The position numbers were made by a program, and so were the translations under genes. From assembly GCA_035637315.1 (NCBI GenBank), contig DASPXK010000284.1:1-16387 (forward strand): a stretch of DNA of 16,387 nucleotides. The letters are read 5' to 3'. The stretch comes from DASPXK01 sp035637315. Lineage in GTDB: Bacteria > Chloroflexota > UBA6077 > JACCZL01. How positions within the stretch are numbered: position 1 is the stretch's first letter; every line of letters begins with the position of its first letter. Of the stretch, positions 6,595 to 13,334 are shown one piece after another. Below the pieces are notes generated by a model, which was given only the letters and a program-made list of their open reading frames with translations, did no database searches and had not been told where the DNA came from.

Positions 6595-7563
6595 TCAGCT
6601 CCAGCGTCGCAGCAGCCGCTCCGCCTCGTCCGCGAGCTCGCGCACGATGCTCGCCGCGGGTTGAGCGCCCCGAACCGCACCCACCGACTCGCCGGCGTAC
6701 AGCGCCATCGCCTCGACGGCGCCAGTCGTCTCGCGGGTCGGCGGTCCGGACGAGAAGCGAGGGACCGGCATCTTGACCCCACCCAACGACGTCTCCCCCA
6801 CGACCTCGCCCTCGAACCGCTCCACCGCCTCGACAGCCGACCGCAGCACCCGATGGGGCGCGTCCGGCCACATAGCCGAGAACGTCTCGGTGAGGATGGT
6901 GTCCTGGCCGCTGGCGGCGGCCAGCGCGTCGACGTAAAACGGATGGTACTCGGCCTCTTCGGCCGCGACGAAGCGCGTTCCGACCCGCACGCCTGACGCC
7001 CCGGCAGCCAGTGCGGCTGCCATGGCTCGACCCGTCCCGATGCCACCGGCCGCCAGGACCGGCACCTGGACCAAGTCGAGCACCTCGGTCAGGAGCACCA
7101 TCAGCCCGATGTGGCCGCGCACGTGGCCGCCGGCCTCGACGCCCTGCGCGACAATGAAATCGCAGCCCGCATTTTCCGCAGCGATCGCTTCCTCCCGCGA
7201 ACCGACCTGCCAACTCGCGAGCGCACCACACGAGTGGACCTCTTGGACAAGTGATGGCTCCGGCGCTCCATAGAAGAACTCGACCACCCTGGCCCGAGTC
7301 GCGGCCACCTCGACGCAGTCCCGATTCAGGAAAGGCATCAGGAAATTGACGCCGAACGAGCGCGAGGTCTGCGAACGCAGCCAGTCCAGCATGTCGGCCA
7401 GGACGTCCTTCGGGTAGATGATCGCGGCCACCATTCCCAGTGCACCCGCCTCGCTGACCGCGGCCGCCAGCCGAGGCGAGCCCCCTCCCATCGCCGCCTG
7501 CTGAAGCGGCACCGAACAGCCAACCAGCTCGGTGAATCTCGTCGCGAGCACTGTGGTCTCCAT
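6595..7563 (-). CDS. Nitronate monooxygenase-like FMN enzyme (2-nitropropane dioxygenase family)
   Basis: A 322-residue TIM-barrel flavoprotein. Family marks in order: 'VPLQQAAMGGGSPRLAAAVS' (18-37) at the first strand, 'GCDFIVAQGVEAGGHVRG' (133-150) with H147 at the position of the family's catalytic His, and the FMN-phosphate loop 'LAAGGIGTGRAMAAALAAGA' (170-189) followed by 'SGVRVGTRF'. Members oxidise nitronates with O2, or act as other flavin oxidoreductases; the family is broad, so the substrate is open. The ATG at 7563 fits the family N-terminus and has GAGGA upstream; the frame continues to 7689 but that part runs into the amidohydrolase gene. It lies 47 bp behind the amidohydrolase on the same strand, probably one operon. 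A C-terminal relic of a similar gene lies at 5349-5423. Confidence 0.88.
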   Translation of the reverse strand: METTVLATRFTELVGCSVPLQQAAMGGGSPRLAAAVSEAGALGMVAAIIYPKDVLADMLDWLRSQTSRSFGVNFLMPFLNRDCVEVAATRARVVEFFYGAPEPSLVQEVHSCGALASWQVGSREEAIAAENAGCDFIVAQGVEAGGHVRGHIGLMVLLTEVLDLVQVPVLAAGGIGTGRAMAAALAAGASGVRVGTRFVAAEEAEYHPFYVDALAAASGQDTILTETFSAMWPDAPHRVLRSAVEAVERFEGEVVGETSLGGVKMPVPRFSSGPPTRETTGAVEAMALYAGESVGAVRGAQPAASIVRELADEAERLLRRWS

Positions 7564-7610
7564 TGTCCGGCAGTCCTCAACACGATTGTCGCCGGTCCGC
7601 CGGCGCTCGC

Positions 7611-8576
7611 CTAGCGGAGCAGCCGCAAGGCGTTGCCGCTGTAGATCATCTCGCGCTGCTCGGCCGTGACGTCGAGCGCCTCGATGCACTCGATTCCGCG
7701 CTCCATGCTGCCCAGGGCGAACGGGTAGTCGCTGCCGTACATGAGCTTCTCCGCGCCGATGGTCTGGACCGCGCAGCTCCAGGCTGGGGGGTGGAAGTTG
7801 ACGCTGTCGTAGTACAGCCGCTTCAGATAATGGCTGGGCGGCTGCTGGACGTGCAGTCTAGCCTCCGGCCTGGTCTGGTACGAGTTCTCGACGCGGTCCC
7901 AGACGTACGGCAGCAGCGCCCCGAGGTGGGGGACGATGAAGTTGAGGTCGCGGTTCTCCTCGAACACGCCCCGATAGACCAGTCTAAGCACGGCCAGCGT
8001 GCTGTCCAGCATGAAACCGACCGCTGCCGACAGATCGTAGTCGGCCATCTGTTCTTGGGCTGGAGGGATCATCGGGTGCAGGAAGATCGTGAGCCTCTGG
8101 CGATTGATCTCGCGATACAGGGGTAAAAAGCTCTCGTCGTCCAGGCGGCGGCCCTTGACGTTCGCGCCCAGTGTGACGCCGTGGAGGCCCAGGTCGCCGA
8201 TCGCTCGGTCGAGCTCCTTGATCGCCGCCTCGACGTGCGGCAGGGGGAGCACGACGAAGCCCTTGAATCGCTTCGGATGGCAGGCGCAGATGTCGGCTAG
8301 TGAGTCGTTAGTGATCCTGGCCAGCTCGACCGCGATGCGCTCGTCGTCGAAGTAGACCTGCGGGATCGAGAGCGACAGGGCCTGGACGTCCACCCCCGCC
8401 CGGTCCATGTCCTCGAGGTGGGCGTCGATCTCGACCATCCGGCGGTCCGGTGCGATCTTGGTGGTCAGCAGCTTGCGCACGCCCAGGGTCCAGGGCGAGG
8501 TGTCGCCCTGCGTGAGGCGATCGAGCGCCTCGAGGTACGGCTTTGGATAGAAATGTGAGTGGACGTCTATCTTCAC
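7611..8576 (-). CDS. Amidohydrolase 2 family metal-dependent hydrolase/decarboxylase (ACMSD-like)
   Basis: A 321-residue TIM-barrel enzyme of the group that includes aminocarboxymuconate-semialdehyde decarboxylase and gamma-resorcylate decarboxylase. Metal and catalytic residues are visible: H6 and H8 in 'KIDVHSHFYP', H167 in 'LTIFLHPMIPP', H217 in 'FIVPHLGALLPYVWDRV' and D283 in 'KLMYGSDYPFA'. This set fits non-oxidative decarboxylation or hydrolysis of an aromatic or related acid with Zn2+ or Mn2+. The GTG start at 8576 has AAAGGA 8 nt upstream and gives the family's normal N-terminus. It is the first gene of a unit with the nitronate monooxygenase. The reaction is unknown; pairing with a flavin oxygenase suggests breakdown of an aromatic or nitro compound, which is inference. 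Confidence 0.9.
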   Translation of the reverse strand: MKIDVHSHFYPKPYLEALDRLTQGDTSPWTLGVRKLLTTKIAPDRRMVEIDAHLEDMDRAGVDVQALSLSIPQVYFDDERIAVELARITNDSLADICACHPKRFKGFVVLPLPHVEAAIKELDRAIGDLGLHGVTLGANVKGRRLDDESFLPLYREINRQRLTIFLHPMIPPAQEQMADYDLSAAVGFMLDSTLAVLRLVYRGVFEENRDLNFIVPHLGALLPYVWDRVENSYQTRPEARLHVQQPPSHYLKRLYYDSVNFHPPAWSCAVQTIGAEKLMYGSDYPFALGSMERGIECIEALDVTAEQREMIYSGNALRLLR

Positions 8577-8624
8577 AACGCGGTCCTTTCCGGCTTACGC
8601 GGCCTGCTCGCTTTAGAATGGGTC

Positions 8625-8630
8625 GGAGGT
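8625..8630 (+). promoter_or_regulatory. Intact ribosome binding site before a broken gene
   Basis: GGAGGT lies 6 nt before the ATG at 8637, a near-ideal Shine-Dalgarno. The frame it opens (MAVRDRTRINGCA) stops after 13 codons. TAGAAT at 8614-8619 resembles a -10 but is too close to this site to be convincing. Confidence 0.6.
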
Positions 8631-8636
8631 GGTGCC

Positions 8637-8942
8637 ATGGCAGTCCGCGATCGCACCCGAATCAACGGTTGTGCCTGACTTCATGCGGCTGCACGAGTGG
8701 ATCGCCCTGGAGGAGGGATACTACCAGGCCGAGGGCCTCGAGCCCGAGACGCTGACCGACGTGATGCACCGCGTCTCCATCCAGGGCCCCACCCGCTACT
8801 TGGCCTCGGCGAGCTGCTCTTCTTCGAGCCGTACGGAGAGTCGCAATTCGAGGCCACGCTCCAGTTCGCCCGCAAGTGGGGGCTGGACAAGAACATCCGC
8901 AACGAAAGCTACGAGAACCTGATCGCCCCAGTGTCGGTCTAG
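8637..8942 (+). pseudogene. Remnant of an NMT1/SsuA-type substrate-binding protein gene, frameshifted and internally deleted
   Basis: Three pieces of one ancestral gene can be followed. Frame A opens at the ATG with the good ribosome binding site and stops at 8676-8678. Frame B (about 8668-8795) encodes 'VVPDFMRLHEWIALEEGYY', then 'QAEGLEPETLTDVMH', which resembles the N-terminal lobe of NMT1/ThiY/SsuA-like binding proteins (the '...ALEEGYYQAEGLEPE' pattern). Frame C (about 8797-8942) encodes 'GELLFFEPYGESQFEATLQF', then 'ARKWGLDKNIRNESYENL', which resembles their C-terminal end. Intact members have about 300 residues or more; here about 95 codons remain, so the middle is lost and at least two frame changes occurred. 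The ancestral protein would have captured a small organic solute for an ABC importer. It is divergent from the amidohydrolase unit with a 60-bp gap, so the two may once have served one pathway. Confidence 0.65.
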
Positions 8943-8991
8943 CGCGCCTTGTCGGGCAGGCCCCGCGCCTGCGCCCAGTCCGACGGGTCGC

Positions 8992-9975
8992 TCAGCTGCT
9001 CTGTTCCAGGTGGGAGACCACCTCCCGGTACCAGCGCGCTCGCTCCTGTTCCATAAACAGGCCATGGCCGGCATTGGGAACGACCACCAGCTTCTTGTCG
9101 CTCGCCGCCAGGTCGCGAAAGAACGGGTACACGTTGGACCCAGAGAGTGGCGTTCGATCGTCGTCTGCGCCGTAGATGACCAGGGTCGGCATGGCAAGCT
9201 GGTGAGGGTCGATTTTCATCGGGTCCGTTCGCCAGTCCACGAGCACGCCGTTGGGCGACTGGGCGTCGACCTCGAGCGCTGCCTGGAGATAGGCTTGGAC
9301 TGCCTCCGGCACCCGCGCCGTCGGATGGAAGAATCCGGTGAGCGCCGCCTCGTTATTGGTCCGGAATTCATCCGTGGGCGGTGGCGGTCCCTGGAGATCG
9401 AGGAGCGGCGCATAGAGCACCAGCCGGTTCACACGATCCGGGTGGCGCTGCGCGAAGAGGCCGCCCGTCTGGGCGCCCAACGACCAGCCGATGAGATGGA
9501 GACGTTCCGCCTTACGGAGCCCAAGGATAAATTCGGCCACCGCCTCGACGTCCCGGGCGGCAGCCTCAGTGGTCACACACAGCCCGCAGTCGTGGTGATC
9601 GGAACGACCGTAGTTCTGGTAGTCGAGCGTCCAGACGTCGTAACCGCGCGCGGAAAGCTGGTCCATGAGCGAGAAGCTCCGCTCCAGGGGCACTCCGGGC
9701 ACCTGGACGTCGTAGTTCACTCGACCTGAGGTAGTGGCGCCGTGCAGCACCAGGACGATTCGCCCACCGGCCGCCAGTTCGTTCGGATCGATCCCCAGGC
9801 CGTGCTTCTCGTACGCGTAGAGCATCAACGGGCTGCCGTCTTTGGCGGACACGCCCGGAACCCGATAGTCCTGGCCGATGGGATGTGCCGGCTGAGCGTT
9901 GGCCGGGCTCCAACTTGCCACCAGGGCGGGCACGAACAGGATGAGCATCCGGAGGACCCGCGGCATGCCAGTCAT
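8992..9975 (-). CDS. Exported alpha/beta hydrolase
   Basis: A 327-residue protein with a Sec signal peptide (MTGMPRVLRMLILFVPALVA, then SWSPANA, likely cleaved after ANA27). The alpha/beta hydrolase core shows an oxyanion-region HG motif ('LVLHGATTSG', H78-G79), the nucleophile elbow 'GWSLG' with S165, an acid in 'YGADDDRTP' (D272 or D273) and the catalytic His in 'NAGHGLF' (H304). C130 and C133 (CGLC) might form a disulfide outside the cell. Esterase, lipase or peptidase activity is possible; the substrate is unknown. The start at 9975 is set by the signal peptide; the open frame to 10287 is a shadow of the ATPase gene. It begins 22 bp after that ATPase stop and has no recognisable ribosome binding site, the gap being mostly a tandem heptamer. 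It is probably the last gene of the importer operon. Confidence 0.88.
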   Translation of the reverse strand: MTGMPRVLRMLILFVPALVASWSPANAQPAHPIGQDYRVPGVSAKDGSPLMLYAYEKHGLGIDPNELAAGGRIVLVLHGATTSGRVNYDVQVPGVPLERSFSLMDQLSARGYDVWTLDYQNYGRSDHHDCGLCVTTEAAARDVEAVAEFILGLRKAERLHLIGWSLGAQTGGLFAQRHPDRVNRLVLYAPLLDLQGPPPPTDEFRTNNEAALTGFFHPTARVPEAVQAYLQAALEVDAQSPNGVLVDWRTDPMKIDPHQLAMPTLVIYGADDDRTPLSGSNVYPFFRDLAASDKKLVVVPNAGHGLFMEQERARWYREVVSHLEQSS

Positions 9976-9981
9976 GGCGCG

Positions 9982-9995
9982 TGACTCGTGACTCG
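9982..9995. repeat. Tandem heptamer TGACTCG x2 at the hydrolase translation start
   Basis: Two exact adjacent copies of TGACTCG (CGAGTCA on the coding strand) fill most of the 22-bp gap between the ATPase stop and the hydrolase ATG, where a ribosome binding site would be expected. Confidence 0.65.
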
Positions 9996-9997
9996 AG

Positions 9998-11074
9998 CTA
10001 CATCTGCGCGATGCCGGCCAACTGCAGCTCCGACGCCCGGTGGCAGCGCACGAAGTGGCCCGGCGTGATCTGCTCCCAGGCGGGCGGCTCGGTCCTGCAC
10101 ACGTCCACCGCGTACGGACAGCGCGGGTGAAAGTAGCAGCCGCTCGGGGGCGCGGCCGGGTTGGCCACTTCACCTTGAGGCGGGATGCGCTCCGATCGAG
10201 CGCGTGGGTCCGGCTTCGGCACGGCTGACAGCAGGGCTGAAGTGTACGGATGCTTGGGGTTGTCGAACAGCTCATCCCGCTCCGCAAGCTCGACGATCTT
10301 GCCCACGTACATCACGGCGACGCGGTCGCTGATGTGCTTCACGACGCTGAGGTCATGGGCCACGAACAGATAGGTCAGCCCGAGCTCGGCCTGGAGATCG
10401 AGGAGCAGGTTGAGGATCTGCGCCTGGACCGACACGTCAAGGGCAGAGACGGGCTCGTCGGCGACGATGAGCCTCGGGTTCAGGGCGAGCGCGCGAGCGA
10501 TGCCGATCCGCTGCCGCTGGCCGCCGCTGAACGCGTGCGGGAAGCGGCGCATATACTCCGGCCGCAGCCCCACCACTCGCAGGAGCTCCTCGACTCGGTC
10601 GATCCGTTCCTGGCGGCTGGCCACGCCGTTCACCAGGAGTGGCTCGCCGACGATATCCAGCAAGGTCATACGCGGGTTGAGCGACGAGTACGGGTCCTGG
10701 AAGATCATTTGCATCTGGCGGCGCAGCGGTCGCAGCCTCTTCCTTGGCAGGGCCGCCACGTCGACGACGGTCCCGTCTTCGGTGCGGAACAGGATCTGGC
10801 CGGCGGTCGGCGTGATGGCGCGCAGGATGCAGCGGGCGGTGGTGGTCTTGCCGCAACCGCTCTCGCCGACCAGCGCAAACGTCTCGCCAGATCTGATCCC
10901 GAAGTCCACGTCGTCCACCGCCCGTACCTGGCCGGCAATCTTGCGCAAGAAGCCCTTGCGGATGGGGAAGAACTTTCGCAGCCGCTTGACCTCGAGCAGC
11001 GCCTGCCCGTCCAAGCCACCTGTTGAACGCCCGTTCCCGTGCTGCTGCATCGGAAGCTGGAGGCGCTGGTTCAT
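9998..11074 (-). CDS. Dipeptide/oligopeptide ABC transporter ATP-binding protein (OppF/DppF-type)
   Basis: A 358-residue ATPase with every ABC motif: Walker A 'GESGCGKT' (70-77), Q-loop Q126 in 'MIFQDPYSS', signature 'FSGGQRQR' (182-189), Walker B 'LIVADEP' with E207, and switch H240 in 'LFVAHDLS'. The C-terminal oligopeptide-transporter extension (about 275-345) starts 'HPYTSALLSAVP' and holds four cysteines (C313, C319, C326, C344; 'GCYFHPRCP'), the pattern linked to a [4Fe-4S] cluster in some family members. It should form a heterodimer with the preceding ATPase and drive import. The ATG at 11074 lies 7 nt after the upstream stop; the probable ribosome binding site (GAGGG) is part of a repeat. 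An N-terminal tail of about 25 residues precedes the domain. Confidence 0.95.
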   Translation of the reverse strand: MNQRLQLPMQQHGNGRSTGGLDGQALLEVKRLRKFFPIRKGFLRKIAGQVRAVDDVDFGIRSGETFALVGESGCGKTTTARCILRAITPTAGQILFRTEDGTVVDVAALPRKRLRPLRRQMQMIFQDPYSSLNPRMTLLDIVGEPLLVNGVASRQERIDRVEELLRVVGLRPEYMRRFPHAFSGGQRQRIGIARALALNPRLIVADEPVSALDVSVQAQILNLLLDLQAELGLTYLFVAHDLSVVKHISDRVAVMYVGKIVELAERDELFDNPKHPYTSALLSAVPKPDPRARSERIPPQGEVANPAAPPSGCYFHPRCPYAVDVCRTEPPAWEQITPGHFVRCHRASELQLAGIAQM

Positions 11075-11079
11075 CGCGC

Positions 11080-11114
11080 CCTCACCCCAACCCCTCTCCC
11101 GCGCCCGGGTGAGG
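11080..11114. repeat. Partial copy of a GC-rich palindromic repeat overlapping the ATPase-ATPase junction
   Basis: CCTCACCC (11080-11087) and GGGTGAGG (11107-11114) form an 8-bp perfect inverted repeat with a 19-nt loop. On the coding strand the loop and right arm read GGGAGAGGGG-TT-GGGGTGAGGG, which matches the arm of the larger element at 14343-14445 (GGGAGAGGGGG-CAG-GGGGTGAGGG). It encodes the last ten residues and stop of the upstream ATPase. Confidence 0.65.
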
Positions 11115-12119
11115 ATGATACAAAAAGCAGCTGACCTCTTGGTGGTCGCCCACCTCGAGCAGCTGCGGCTCCCGCTGGTCGCAGGTGCCGGGCATGAAGT
11201 CCGGACAGCGCGGGTGGAACGGGCAGCCGGACGGACGGTTGTACGGGTGCGGGATCGAGCCGCTGATTGTCGGCAGCTTCACGCGCGCGGTCGACTGAAC
11301 GCTTGGAATCGAGCGCAGGAGGGCCCGCGTGTACGGGTGCTTGGGCGCATGGAAGATGTCGTCCACCGACCCCTTCTCCACCACCCGCCCCAGGTACATC
11401 ACGACCACGTCGTCGGCCATCTCGGCGATCACTCCGAGATCGTGGGTGATTAGCATGATCGCCATCCCGGTCCGCTGCTGGAGCTGGCGTAGGAGGTCCA
11501 GGATCTGGGCCTGGGTTGTCACGTCCAGCGCGGTCGTGGGCTCGTCGGCGATCAACAACTGCGGGTCGGCCGCCAGGGCCATGGCGATCATGGCGCGCTG
11601 CCGCAGACCCCCGCTGAGCTGGTACGAGTATTCGTGAATCCGCTCCTCGGCTCTGGGCACGCCGACCATCTTGAGCAGCTCAATCGCCCGCTTCTCAGCC
11701 TCCCGCGCGCTCATCTTGCGATGAAGCTGGATGGCCTCGACGATCTGGTTGCCGATGGTGTGGACCGGGCTAAATGAGGTCATCGGTTCCTGGAAGACGA
11801 GCGCGATGTCAGCACCCCGGATCGCTCGCATGCCCGGGCTGTCGGGTTTCATCCGCGTCAGATCGATTTGGCTCGCGTGACCGTTCCCCGAGGCCCGGCG
11901 CAGCACGATCTCGCCCTCCACAATCCGCCCCGGCCGCTCGACGATCCGCAAGATGGACCTGGCCGTGACGCTCTTGCCGCACCCGCTCTCGCCGACGAGC
12001 CCGACCGTCTGCCCGGCGTAGACGTCAAAGCTGGCCCCGTCCACCGCCTTGACCAGGCCCTCGTCCTGGAAGAAGTAGGTCTTCAGGTTGCGGACTGACA
12101 GGAGCGGGGCGTCAGCCAT
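11082..12119 (-). CDS. Dipeptide/oligopeptide ABC transporter ATP-binding protein (OppD/DppD-type)
   Basis: A 345-residue ATPase: Walker A 'GESGCGKS' (43-50), Q110 in 'LVFQEPMTS', signature 'LSGGLRQR' (168-175), Walker B 'LLIADEP' with E193, and H226 in 'MLITHDLG'. The C-terminal extension begins 'HPYTRALLRSIPS' (261-273) and holds C299, C305, C313 and C331 ('GCPFHPRCP'), a possible [4Fe-4S] site as in its partner. The family-like sequence ends near 'VSCFLY' (334); the last ten residues, PHPGAGEGLG, and the TGA stop are encoded by a palindromic repeat and look like an addition. The start ATG at 12119 has no clear Shine-Dalgarno and follows a hairpin at 12133-12154. It is separated from the preceding permease by 48 bp. 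Confidence 0.94.
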   Translation of the reverse strand: MADAPLLSVRNLKTYFFQDEGLVKAVDGASFDVYAGQTVGLVGESGCGKSVTARSILRIVERPGRIVEGEIVLRRASGNGHASQIDLTRMKPDSPGMRAIRGADIALVFQEPMTSFSPVHTIGNQIVEAIQLHRKMSAREAEKRAIELLKMVGVPRAEERIHEYSYQLSGGLRQRAMIAMALAADPQLLIADEPTTALDVTTQAQILDLLRQLQQRTGMAIMLITHDLGVIAEMADDVVVMYLGRVVEKGSVDDIFHAPKHPYTRALLRSIPSVQSTARVKLPTISGSIPHPYNRPSGCPFHPRCPDFMPGTCDQREPQLLEVGDHQEVSCFLYHPHPGAGEGLG

Positions 12120-12132
12120 CGTGCTACCGCAG

Positions 12133-12154
12133 GGGCGGACCCGCGTGTCCGCCC
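12133..12154. repeat. Perfect 8-bp hairpin between permease and ATPase genes
   Basis: GGGCGGAC (12133-12140) and GTCCGCCC (12147-12154) pair perfectly around a 6-nt loop (CCGCGT). It fills much of the 48-bp gap and ends 13 nt before the ATPase ATG. There is no T-tract in either direction, so it is not a typical intrinsic terminator. The arm sequence differs from the repeat at 11080-11114. Confidence 0.7.
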
Positions 12155-12167
12155 ATGTATCCGCGCA

Positions 12168-13334
12168 TCAGTTATACGGATCCGCCGCGTCGCGGAGGCC
12201 GTCACCCAGGAAATTGAACGCTAGGATGACCACGATGACCGGGATGGCCGGCAGCAGCAGCCAGGGCGAGATGGCGACCGTCTGGACGTTCTGGGCCTGC
12301 TGGAGCAGCACCCCCCAGCTTATGGCCGGCGGTCGCAGCCCCAGGCCGAGGAAGCTGAGCGACGTCTCGCTAATGATCATCGCCGGCAGGGCGAGCGTGG
12401 TCGCGGCGATGATGTGGCTCAGGAAGAGCGGCACCATGTGCACGAAGATGATCCGAGCCCGGCTGCAGCCGGCCAGATCGGCCGCCATTACGAAGTCTTC
12501 CTCGCGCAGCGACAGGAACCGGCCCCGCACCACCCGCGCGAGCTCGGTCCAGCCGATGAGCGAGATGATGATGGTAATCGTGAAGTAGACCTGCAGCACC
12601 GTCCAGTCAGGCGGCATCGCGGCCGCCAGCCCCATCCAGAGTGGGATTGTCGGGATCGAGCGCAGGATCTCGATGACGCGCTGGATCAGGGTGTCGGCCA
12701 ACCCCCCGTAGAATCCCGACAGTCCACCCAACAGGACGCCGAGGAAGAGGCTGAGCGCGACGCTGACCAGCCCAATCGTCAGCGAGATCCGCGTACCGTA
12801 CATCAGCCGCGACCAGACGTCGCGCCCCTGCAGGTCGGTCCCGAGCAGAAAAAGGGACTGCTCCGCCTCGGCCCCCTCCACGCCGAACAGGTGGCGGCTG
12901 GCCGGGAACACGCCGAGCAGCTTGTACTCGAAGCCCGGCACGAACAGTCGGACCCGCAGCTTCTCATTCGGGTCTGGCGTGTAGACACGTTTGAAAGTGA
13001 TCGGATCGCGGCGACCCTTCAGGGCGAACACGTACGGGTTAAAGCCCCCCTCGTCGAAGAACTGGATCGACTGCGGTGAGATCAGCCCGCGCTGGGCATC
13101 GGACGCCTCCGGATCGGCGTAGGCCAGGAAGTCGGCAACGACCACCACGCTGTAGAAAACGATCACCACGACGGCGCCCACCAGCGCCAGCTTGTGGCGG
13201 CGGAACCGCCACCACATCAACTGCCACTGGCTGGCGACCGAGATTCGCTCCTCGGCGACCGACGTGAGCAGCGGCTGATGGGAAAGCGGCGGCGCCGCGA
13301 CCACCTGCCCGGTGGCGGTGATGACGTCGGCCAT
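12168..13334 (-). CDS. Dipeptide/oligopeptide ABC transporter permease (OppC/DppC-type)
   Basis: A 388-residue inner-membrane permease. A cytoplasmic N-terminal tail (1-47, ending 'WWRFRRHKLALVGA') precedes helix 1 (about 48-70). An external segment of roughly 110 residues (71-180, with 'FLLGTDLQGRDVWSRLMYG', the DppC-type mark) leads to five further helices. The ATPase-coupling EAA loop is 'FVMAADLAGCSRARIIFVHM' (281-300), where A284, A285 and G289 fit the consensus; it is followed by 'SETSLSFLGLGLRPP' (322-336), a strong OppC/DppC mark. It pairs with the OppB-type permease to form the channel. The ATG at 13334 overlaps that gene's TAA by one base (TAATG), with GGAAGGG upstream. The frame is open beyond 13334 but that is a shadow. 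Confidence 0.95.
   Translation of the reverse strand: MADVITATGQVVAAPPLSHQPLLTSVAEERISVASQWQLMWWRFRRHKLALVGAVVVIVFYSVVVVADFLAYADPEASDAQRGLISPQSIQFFDEGGFNPYVFALKGRRDPITFKRVYTPDPNEKLRVRLFVPGFEYKLLGVFPASRHLFGVEGAEAEQSLFLLGTDLQGRDVWSRLMYGTRISLTIGLVSVALSLFLGVLLGGLSGFYGGLADTLIQRVIEILRSIPTIPLWMGLAAAMPPDWTVLQVYFTITIIISLIGWTELARVVRGRFLSLREEDFVMAADLAGCSRARIIFVHMVPLFLSHIIAATTLALPAMIISETSLSFLGLGLRPPAISWGVLLQQAQNVQTVAISPWLLLPAIPVIVVILAFNFLGDGLRDAADPYN

Noticed and set aside
8939..8989. Minus-strand codons DPSDWAQARGLPDKAR with a TAG stop directly after the hydrolase stop, like the end of a lost gene
   Set aside because: Only 16 codons and no family recognised; too short to separate from chance in GC-rich DNA.
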